Origin: Costus lasius
Taxonomy: Eukaryota; Streptophyta; Magnoliopsida; Zingiberales; Costaceae
Length of the DNA stretch: 64,000 bases
NCBI GenBank assembly: GCA_027563935.2
Contig: CM050446.2
Span: forward strand, 110,774,499-110,838,498
Direction of reading: 5' to 3'
The translations under genes and the position numbers were made by a program. The notes under the pieces were generated by a model, which was not told where the DNA came from, did not search any database, and saw only the letters and a list, made by a program, of their open reading frames with translations. Shown piece after piece: positions 56,224-64,000 of this stretch (positions are counted from its first letter, which is position 1; every line of letters starts with the position of its first letter).

Positions 56224-59200
56224 ATGGCCGAAGAACCGAAAGGTGCGATCTTTTCTCCTCTTTCCTTCTCTTTCAGAGACTACAGATCGGCCCTAAAGTG
56301 GGGCAATTTTGATAAGATAGGTTCTTTTGTAACGATTTCGTTTTTTTTAAAAAAAAAATCGGCGTTTTAGGGTTTTTTTCATTGTTATCTTTGCAGTTTC
56401 ACGAGTTCATCTAGCTGAGATTTTTTTCTTTTACAATTTGGCGATTTTATTAGGCTAAAATTCGCGAGAAAGAAAGAAGCATCTTTTTTCTCGGATTGTA
56501 AGGATACACACGGCACCCTTCCCTTACGTGGAAAATGTGATGGAAAATAAACCTGAAATTAACTATGCTTTGGGAAGGTGAATTAGTTGTGTTTTGTGGA
56601 GATTAACTGGAAAATTTTCGAGGACGTGTGACTCCTCGAATTTTATTTTGAGTTTAATAGCTAGGAGTTTGAGGGACATTAGTCCCTTATATATTTATGT
56701 AATTGTTATTTCTTTAATTTGACCGAGTAGAAGTCCCTTATATATTTATGTAATTGTTATTTCTTTAATCAGAACGAGTAGAAGTATTTACCGTTCTGAT
56801 TAAAGAAGTAACACTTAGTGTCCCTTAAACTACTAGTTATTAAACTCAAAATACTAAGCTCGAGGAATGACACGGTCCTCCAAACTTCTTCCATTTAATC
56901 TCTTCAAAACATAACTAACGTACCTTCCAAAAGCTTAATTAATTTCAAGTTTAATATCCATTACCCCCTCTTAAATCTGAAATGTTTACATTAAAAATTA
57001 CTACATTGATTTGATCTTTGTTCATTGTTCATTTTTTAGTATCTTCATCTGTATCATCCAAGTTTGAATAATGTCTTAAAGTATATTTCTGATCCTTGCC
57101 TTCATGCAACTGTAAATATTTGTTCTTGTCTAAATTTCCATGTCAAAATTGATTTGACTTTTCTTTTGTAATTATGCTTTGCCTAATTCAACTTTTCATT
57201 CCAAGGATCACTCTTCAATTTTTTTCCCTTCACTTCCAAATCTTCCCCAATTTTTTTTTCTCTCTCACTGTTCTCTCTCTCTTTTTTTCTCAGCGCAACA
57301 TATGTCTGGTTTTTAGCGATGAAAGGATTTACGACAATGGTGACTTCCTTAATGACTCTGGCACTTCCTATGCAGCTCTTTTAGCAAGCACTAGTTGTTC
57401 TCTTGGCTCGAGTAAGTTCGACAACCCTCTCTTGGCTGCCCGTCAATACCTTACAACTACTCTCGATTGTAGCTGTGATGACTTCTTGCACACTAAGGGC
57501 TTGTTTGGCCCCGCTACCATCCAATTGTAGCTTGACTTTTGAGGCGATAATTAGCTTAAAAGCTAGAAAAGCTGGAAAATGCAGCTTCTCAAACTTTAGC
57601 TTTTATTGCTCTCAACTTCTGTGCTCACCCATTTTGTAGCGGGGCCAAACATGCCCTAAGTGATTATGGGCTACAATAGCGACCTACGGAACTCTTATCA
57701 AAACTCCGAGATTTCTCCTTCGGCATGATGACTTCATTTCATCAGCAGCACCACGATTTTAGCATGACATGGATCGTTCAGCTCTGATATTACTTTGTTA
57801 GAAATTGGATTAGACACAACTGATACAACCTTGGAGATAAGGGGAAGATAGAAATACAAATGGAAACTTGCTTGATTTTGTTTAGCCTTTTTGGCTTCTT
57901 CCTGCAAGTGTGCTAATTTTTTCTATTTATATTGTTCAAATATTTTATCTTCATGAGGGTCACAAAATCAGTTTTGAGTTCATGCTTTAACTCTCTTTTT
58001 TTATGCTTATACGATCATGTCAATAAATTGTATTTTGAACATGGCTACCTGGATTGATTCTTTTCTGATAGAGCATTCATTTTGATCTTGATTTTGACTT
58101 CTCTCAATTTTGACCAACTTCCAAATTTTTAATTCCTACTTTTCTTTTTTTTCTCTCTAATGAGTTGATTTAACTTTTTCTCTTTCTCTCTCCTCTTTTC
58201 TCTTTTTGCATGTTGACTTTTTTATTTCGGTGCTCTCTTTTCAATTTTTTCTTTCACACTAGCACATCTTTTCAATCGATCAAACATTCCTCAAAAAAAT
58301 TAATGCAGTGACTTCATTTTGTCGTACTCTCCAAACTTTTCTTCCCTTTTTTCATTTACCTTCCCTACCAGGCTGCTTCACTCAGAGGCAATAGTCGGCA
58401 AAGTGACTAAGGCGATTGACTCTAGTAGTAGCACTCCTCAACTAGAGATGCTCACAAGAAAAATACAGCGGCAAGGGCGCCACAAGATCTTTGATGAGGA
58501 CACAACAGTAGTAGATGATGGATTAATTCTTTTTATTGGAGTGGTGTGGTGGCGTTTCGACGATGAGATTGTCTCATCGACTTTTCTTAGTCTGAGGTCT
58601 CTTCCTAACCCAACTCTCCTCCTAGCATAAAGCGACGTCCTTCGCCTATAGTGCCTCTATTAGAACGACAAGATTAGCTTCTCGGTGACACCTGAGACAT
58701 TAGAAATTAGATCACTTCTCACTCTCACAAAAATACCACTCACTCTCCTTTTTTAACAATGGTGATGCCTCTTGCTCTAATACCACATTAGAGAACAAGA
58801 GGAAGATAAGAATAAGACGCGAATACAACTTATTCTATTAAAGTAGAAGGTAAATACAAATATATAGTGAGGTGATAAGCACCCTTTAATTTCCTAATTA
58901 ACTTCTAATTATTATTATCAAAGCATCATCATTCTATCTGAGGCATCTCTCGGTCAATCTTTCCAAAACACTTAATTACCTGATTTAATTTAGGTTGAAA
59001 TTCTATCAGGTAATTGAAAGTGTTTTGCATAGGGATGACATAAAATACATCTCCACCTCGACCTGCCCTCCCCTGCCCCGCCCCGATTTGATAGGGGAAA
59101 ACCCAAGTTGACTAGGGGTCGGGTTCAAGTAAAACCCGACTTAAAGAAATCAAGTTGGGGTTGGGTATGAGAACTTAGGTACTTGCTTTAAACCCGAACC

Positions 59201-62200
59201 CGAACCCAAACCTGCCCTCACCCTGTTGTATATAGTTATTAAATTACCCTTTTATAAAACAAACATAACCCTAATTCCTCCCCTCCCTGCCTCTTTTACT
59301 CCACTCCAAGCCCTAGTCGCCCCTTTTTTTCTCCCTCTACCTCCACTCTTGTTGCCATCTTCTTCCCTCTTACTCCTCTCTTCTCCCTATTGCACTCTTC
59401 TTCTCCCCTCTTCTTCCCTTCTCAATCCCCACCGCCCGCCCCGCCCCGCCCCGATTTGATTGGGAAAAACCTGAGTTGACCAGGGGTCAGGTCGGGTCAG
59501 ATTCGGGTAAAACCCGACTTATAATTCTCCCCTCAACTAAAATAACAAGACCCTAAACCTAACCCCACCACTTGCACCGCCCCACCCCCACCACCCATGC
59601 TACCAGTGCGTCGCCCCCATCGCGGTGCCCCGCCCATGCATTACCATATGGTCAGGTTTCCTGCGGGTATTTGATTCCCTGACGTAGTCGGGTTTGGGAC
59701 GGGTTTTTTTAACCCCAGCAGGTTCGAGGGCGGGGTCGAGTATAAGGTTAGGGGGTCGGGGTCGGGGGTCAAGTTTGGCACTCCCCATCCTCGCCCCATT
59801 GCCATCCCTACTTGCCACGTTACTAGCCGCCCTTGTCGCTTCACTCACTGCCAAGAAACCCTCGCCTTGTCACTTGATGCCAAGAAACCTTCGCCGTGCC
59901 ACTTGCTGCCCTCACTGCATGCAGTTTTGTGTTTTCCCATGGGGACCCAATCCCCATCGGGGTCGAGTATGGGGTAAAACTTTTTAAACCTAATGGGGTC
60001 AGTATTGGGATCGGGTTTGGCACTTCTTGCTTCCACCTCGACCCCGTTGCCTTCCCTAGTTTTGGGAAGATTAACCGAAAGATGCTTTAATAGAATGATG
60101 ATACTTTGATTATAGTGATTAGAAATCAAAGGGCTTCTTATCACCTCTTTATATATTTATATTTACCTTTTGATTTAATAGAATAAGTTGTGTTCGAGTT
60201 TTATTCTTGTCTTCCTCTTGTTCTCCAACAGCATGCGGATTCCAACAAAGTAGTATAGGGGGTGTCATCATCATTAAAAAGGGGAAGTGGGTGGTAGTTC
60301 TGTGACAAAAACTAGTGAGAGTGAGAAGTGATTTAGTTTTTAATTAAAGAGTAATAGGTGTCGTGGATGAGCTAATCTCGTCATGCTGATAGAGCCACTG
60401 TACACCAAGGACGCTGCAATGTGCCAGGGGGAAGAGTTGGATCAGGAAGAGACCTCAACTGCTTAAAAACTGCTATGAAAAGTCTACAAGTCAACCTCGC
60501 CGCCATGACACCACCACACCACTCCAACAAAAATGATTACTTGTTGACAATCCACCATCAGCTATAGTGTCCTTGCCAAAGATCTTGTGGTGCCCTCTGA
60601 AAAAAATTGCTCGAATCAACCATGAGCAAAGCAGCTGAGTAGGAAGGTAAATAAAGAAAAGGGAAGATATGTTTGGAGACTGACAAAAATAAATCACTGC
60701 ATTAAAATTTCTAAGAAATGTTTGATTGATTGAAAAGATATGTCAGTGTAAAGGAAAAAGTTAAAAAGAGAGTAGTAGAAAAAAGAGATAGCAGCACAAC
60801 AGAGTTAGCGAGAGAAAAAGAGAAAGTTGAAATAGCTAGTAAGAGAGAGAGAAAAAAAAGAAGAAAAACAGGAATTAAAAATTTAGAAGCCTGTCAAAAT
60901 CGAGAGGAATCAAAAGTCAGAATCAAAATAAAAATGAATGCCTTGTCAGGGTAGCCGTGTTAAAAATATGATTCATTGACACGATCGTAAAGGCATCACA
61001 GAGAAAGAATTGAAGCATGTAATTAAAACTAATTTTGTGACCATTAGACATGAGCAAAAATATAAAAATATTTGAACAATATAAATGAAATAAATTAGCA
61101 CACTTGTAAGAGGAAGCTAAAAAGGCTAAACAGAATTATCAAAAAGCTAGGAGAGAAGAGAGGTAAGCAGAATGAGAAAAGACACACCAAGAGATTACAA
61201 GAATCGAAAAAGAGGTAAAAATCAATGACTACTCTCAAGTCATGGCAAAGTTGGAAGAATTCAAAGAAATCCCCACCACGGGCAATTCAAAAGGCATTGA
61301 TGGAAAAGGCATGTATGCATAGACAAATTAGATATGAGTATGACCCCCTTGTGAGACTATTTTTTAAGGAGGAAGAAGACTGATATGATTAACAGTATTT
61401 TTAGCAAAAATTTTAGGTTTAAGGGGAATGATAGAATTTCAACCTAAATTAAACCAGGTAATTAAGTGTTTTAGAAAGATTGACCGAGAGATGGCTCGGA
61501 TAGAATGATGATGTTTTGATAATAGTGATTAGAAGTTAATTAGGTAATCAAAGAGGGTGCCTTTTATCTTTATATATATTTGTATTTACATTTTGCTTTA
61601 ATAGAATAAGTTGTACTCAGAGTCTTATTTCTTCCTTACAAAGTGGTATTAGAGCTGAACAACGCTTTGTCGCTGTTGATGAAATAGAGTCATCGTGCTG
61701 AAGGGGAAACCTCATAATATTGATAAGAGATCCGTAGGTTGCCACTATAGCCTAGAATCGCACAGCAAGGAGACATCGCAACTATAGTTGAGAGTGATTG
61801 TAGGGTGTTGATATTTAGCCGAGAGAGCCGAGAGAGGGTTATCGCACTTGCTAGAGCAGCCGAGAGAAGTTCTCATGCTTGCTAGAAGAGCCAACTGCAT
61901 ATAGGAAGTGCTGGAGTCATCAAGAAAGTCGTCGCCATAAATCATATCATTGTTAGGAACCAGATAGATGTTATGCCGAGAAAAAAGAGACAAAGAACAA
62001 CAAGAGAGAAAAAATTAGGAAGATTTAGAAGTGAAGAGAAAAAAATTGAACAGTGATCGTTGGAAAAGTTGAATCAAGCAGGGCACAATTACAAAGGAAA
62101 AGTCCAAATCAATTTTGTCTAAGAAATTTAGACAAGATCAAATACATACAATGTGAAGGCAAGTGTCAGAAATATACCTTAAGACATTATCGAAACTTGG

Positions 62201-63008
62201 ATGATCAGAAATTTACTTTATGTTCAAACTTGGATGGTGGAAATTAAACTTGAATGTTGTAATTTTGAATGTAAAATTTTAGGTTTAAGGGAGGATGATG
62301 GATATTAAACTTGAAATTCTGCTTTTGGGAAGATGAGTTGGTTCTGTTTTCGGGAGATTAAAGGGAAGTGTGACTGCTCGAGCTTAGTATTTTTTTAGTA
62401 TTTTGAGTTCAATAGCTAGTAGTTTAAGTGACACTAGTCCCCTATATATTTACGTAATTGTTGCTCCTTTAATCAGAACAAGTAGAAGTATTTACCTATT
62501 GCAAATATCTACCTTGCTTGTTCTCCCCCGACTGGGCTGTCGTTTTGCCAACTTCAACAAAATGTTGTACTTTAGTTTGTTCTTTCCGGTGCTTGTTTGC
62601 GCTGCTTGCTCCTTTTGGTAACGTACTAATTTGTTAAGCTTTAACACGATTTTTCTGTAAAAAAAAATTGTGCGACTAGGCTGTCGTCTTGCTGACAATG
62701 TCTGTGGGGTGTCTGAATGCCAAAAAGCAATTGGGCCCCAAAAGGAGGATGTTACTCCAGTTATCAATATTAAGGTTCTGCTCTTTGCAAGAGCTCGGGA
62801 TCTAACTGGGTTGTCAGAGTTATGTCTTGAAATGCCAGATGGTAGCACTGCAAGGGACTGTACGATTGAGCTCGTCCTGAAGTTTCCAAAGCTTCAGGAA
62901 ATCTTTAATTCCATGGTAGTGGCTGTCAATGAGGAATATGCTCCTGAATCTACGGTGTTGAGGAACAAAGATGAATTAGCAATCATTCCTCCCATAAGTG
63001 GTGGCTGA
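56224..63008 (+). CDS. CNX7: molybdopterin synthase sulfur-carrier subunit (MOCS2A/CNX7)
   Basis: Proposed exons are 56224-56242 (MAEEPK plus one base) and 62728-63008, giving 99 residues, the normal size of this family. The protein is a ubiquitin-like beta-grasp carrier: IKVLLFARARDLTG at the start, NEEYAPEST in the middle, and the essential C-terminal Gly-Gly in ELAIIPPISGG. The terminal Gly is thiocarboxylated and, with the large subunit (CNX6/MOCS2B), inserts sulfur into precursor Z in the cytosol during molybdenum-cofactor synthesis. The main exon has no ATG before its conserved core (only GTG at 62670), so an upstream exon is needed. The one chosen keeps frame, donor AAAG|GTGCGA and acceptor AAAAAG|CAATTG. 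The acceptor has a weak pyrimidine tract, so exon 1 is less certain than the 3' exon. The 6.5-kb intron is full of repeats. Confidence 0.85.
56533..56960. repeat. back-to-back copies of a short LTR (plus, then minus)
   Basis: A plus-oriented copy (about 56533-56780, TGGAAAATAAACCTG...) is followed by an inverted copy (about 56790-56960, ending TTTAATATCCA). Both match the LTR-like sequence at 62299-62500 (TGGATATTAAACTTGAAATT...). They meet at a hairpin, TCTTTAATCAGAACG and its complement, at about 56763-56806. A 51-bp tandem duplication lies at 56683-56784. Confidence 0.7.
56961..58786 (-). mobile_element. left arm: non-coding LTR-retroelement internal sequence, inverted
   Basis: Along its length this is the reverse complement of parts of 60231-62298. 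Matching blocks include AATGTCTTAA/TTAAGACATT, the CTACAATAGCGACCTACGG segment and the CACAAGATCTTTG segment. A minus-strand primer site TGGTATTAGAGC lies at about 58774-58785, next to an LTR at 58787-59008. Open frames (57174-57530, 58319-58630) have diverged counterparts in the right arm but no recognisable domain. Confidence 0.65.
57494..57659. mobile_element. PIF/Harbinger-type MITE (160 bp)
   Basis: The element 57497-57656 has 20-bp terminal inverted repeats (GGGCTTGTTTGGCCCCGCTA at the left, its complement with one mismatch at the right). It is flanked by the target duplication TAA (57494-57496 and 57657-57659). End sequence, TAA duplication and length fit Tourist-like MITEs. The inverted paralogous sequence at about 61755-61770 lacks it, which is effectively an empty site. 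Confidence 0.88.
58787..59008 (-). repeat. short LTR (about 220 bp), minus orientation
   Basis: Reads TGATAGAATTTCAACC (from 59008) to GTTCTCTAATG on the minus strand. It matches 61429-61640 and, truncated, 60056-60230. Confidence 0.75.
59033..60056. mobile_element. GC-skewed insertion with TAGGGATGRCA-type ends
   Basis: About 1 kb interrupts an LTR copy: GGTAATTGAAAGTGTTTTGCATA on the left continues as AGTTTTGGGAAGATTAACC on the right. The ends (ATAGGGATGACA at left, TTGCCTTCCCTAG at right) are roughly inverted, and the interior is full of CCCCGCCCCG, GGGTCGGG and ACCCGAACCC blocks. A CCGATTTGATNGGG...AAAACCCGACTT segment is repeated at about 59090-59142 and 59450-59520. Such G-rich TAGGGATGGCA repeats are common in plant genomes; the class is uncertain. 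Confidence 0.5.
60056..61640 (+). mobile_element. right arm: short-LTR non-autonomous retroelement
   Basis: A 5' LTR copy (to 60230, its start displaced by the insertion at 59033) is followed by about 1.2 kb of noncoding internal sequence. A polypurine tract TTAAGGGGAA (61419-61428) and a complete 212-bp LTR (61429-61640, TGATAGAATTTC...CCTTACA) close it. No protein domain was recognised; an AG-rich Lys/Glu open frame at 60730-60954 is low complexity. Internal sequence mirrors the left arm. Confidence 0.68.
61641..62727 (+). mobile_element. second short-LTR retroelement fragment before the CNX7 exon
   Basis: A primer site TGGTATTAGAGC (61644-61655) follows the LTR directly. About 640 bp of internal sequence is the inverse of 57000-57800. 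A polypurine tract TTAAGGGAGGA and another LTR-like unit from about 62299 (TGGATATTAAACTTG) end near 62510. The remaining 200 bp lead into the CNX7 acceptor. Confidence 0.62.
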
Positions 63009-64000
63009 TTGCAGAATCAAGTTAAGAATTCCTTCTCTATGTTTTTTTGTTGAATCTTATGCTACTGATCCTTTTTAACACTGTTTGGTCATACCTAAAC
63101 CCTACAAACTAGAAAGTAAGTTGTAGTAGGAAATGTACAATTCTGTCATGTGTTTGTAAGCACAAATTTGCTTAAAGGGTTTATATTGACATACATCTGT
63201 CTTAATTCTGAATTGAGTTGTAATGCAAGTTACTGCTAGCTTCCTTTTCACTGTCTTGATAATCTTACTAGTGCCAGCTAATTTGTTAATAATTACTATA
63301 TGTGAATCCTTGCTTTGAGAACCGTGCATTTTGTTTCTCTTTTCTTTTTCTGCTCATAGTCTGATTGCAGGAAAAAAGCATCTGAATGCTACTGCCAACT
63401 CTTGTTAGATTTTCTAACGGACCCTGGTTGACAACGTAGTTTACTCTTTAAGTTTTATTTATTTGTTTCACTTGCAAGGAACTAAATGTCTACTATGGTA
63501 TTGGCATGATCTTGGTTGTGCTTTTCTTCTAGGTAATATTTGCCATCTTTGTGTTTATCTATTGTTAATCAGAACTTTAATTGTTACCCTGGTTGAAAAG
63601 CAAACATAGCGTGCTGTTTGATTCCCAAATTTCCTACTCCTACTGTAAACATTTGCAGATGGTACTATTCCATTATATTCCGGAAATTTGACAATTTTTC
63701 TCATTATTTAATTCTCTAGATCATTATATATCTGATCTTGAATCTTCTTTTATCATGTTGATCGAACCAAAGTTAGATTTGCCAAGTATGAAACAAGTCC
63801 ATTCTTGGCTTATTAGAATGAACATGTGAGTTTCGGTGCTGTAAATTACTTTGACACGAGAAGTCTTAAATGTAGGTCCTTATTACCTCACTGAAACAAG
63901 ATGCTTGTCAATAAATTTTCAGATGTTGAGCGTTGACTTGAAGCAGAAAATTCCAAAGGGTTTCCATGCTAATTTAATTAAAATTTATGCGACAGTTTTT
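63009..64000 (+). other. 3' UTR and flank of CNX7
   Basis: AT-rich, noncoding. No clear poly(A) signal, tRNA or further exon recognised up to the window end. Confidence 0.55.

Noticed and set aside
57174..58630. Protein-coding gene in the CNX7 intron (frames 57174-57530 and 58319-58630)
   Set aside because: They lie within retroelement arms and have inverted diverged counterparts at 60.5-62.0 kb, with no domain and no conservation of frame.
60730..60954. Lys/Glu-rich small protein
   Set aside because: Low-complexity AG-rich sequence of the right arm; the mirrored left arm has no matching frame.
1..64000. A previously undescribed multi-gene system
   Set aside because: The only host genes are two unrelated single genes of known families; everything else resolves to known classes of transposable elements or featureless DNA.

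Overview
The window is nuclear DNA of a flowering plant, and mostly layered LTR retrotransposons. Two intron-containing plant genes, Ty1/copia elements of the Angela/BARE kind, a Ty3/gypsy element of the Athila kind and a Ty3/gypsy chromovirus all point to an angiosperm. The GC-rich first exon of one gene and the style of the retroelements hint at a monocot, but I cannot name a species.

Layout. 1-25400 is a nest of long-LTR Angela/BARE-like copia elements. Copy C (minus strand, 1-5692, continuing off the left edge) sits inside the pol of a truncated element A'. The internal region of A' runs directly into an LTR that is also the 5' LTR of element A, so A' and A form a tandem that shares one LTR. 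Element B (15500-24601) is inserted in the 3' LTR of A with a CCATT target duplication. 25401-29718 is the 5' LTR, gag and protease of an Athila-like gypsy element on the minus strand. 29719-38240 is gene-free. It holds GC-rich unclassified DNA, a solo LTR with a CTAGG duplication (31188-32727), a minisatellite zone with terminal-inverted-repeat-like edges (33.4-35.6 kb), AT-rich DNA, and a Mutator-like element with very long inverted ends (about 36.67-38.22 kb).

Gene 1, a type-A cytokinin response regulator in five exons, occupies 38811-41247. Beyond it a TRIM-like miniature LTR element (41614-46746) has a decayed short-LTR copia element (41724-46423) inside its first LTR. 47205-55800 is a chromovirus on the minus strand with a CTTAA target duplication. 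It carries a 1490-bp tandem duplication spanning its internal/LTR junction and a run of about 48-bp repeats in its gag region.

Gene 2 is CNX7/MOCS2A, the small subunit of molybdopterin synthase. A tiny first exon at 56224-56242 and the main exon at 62728-63008 are separated by an intron of about 6.5 kb, packed with short-LTR retroelement copies in opposite orientations, a Harbinger-type MITE and a GC-skewed insertion. The rest, to 64000, is 3' flank.

The two host genes are unrelated: cytokinin signalling and molybdenum-cofactor synthesis. I found no new multi-gene system. What is unusual here is structural: LTR sharing, nested dated insertions, an internal tandem duplication and a giant inverted-repeat intron.
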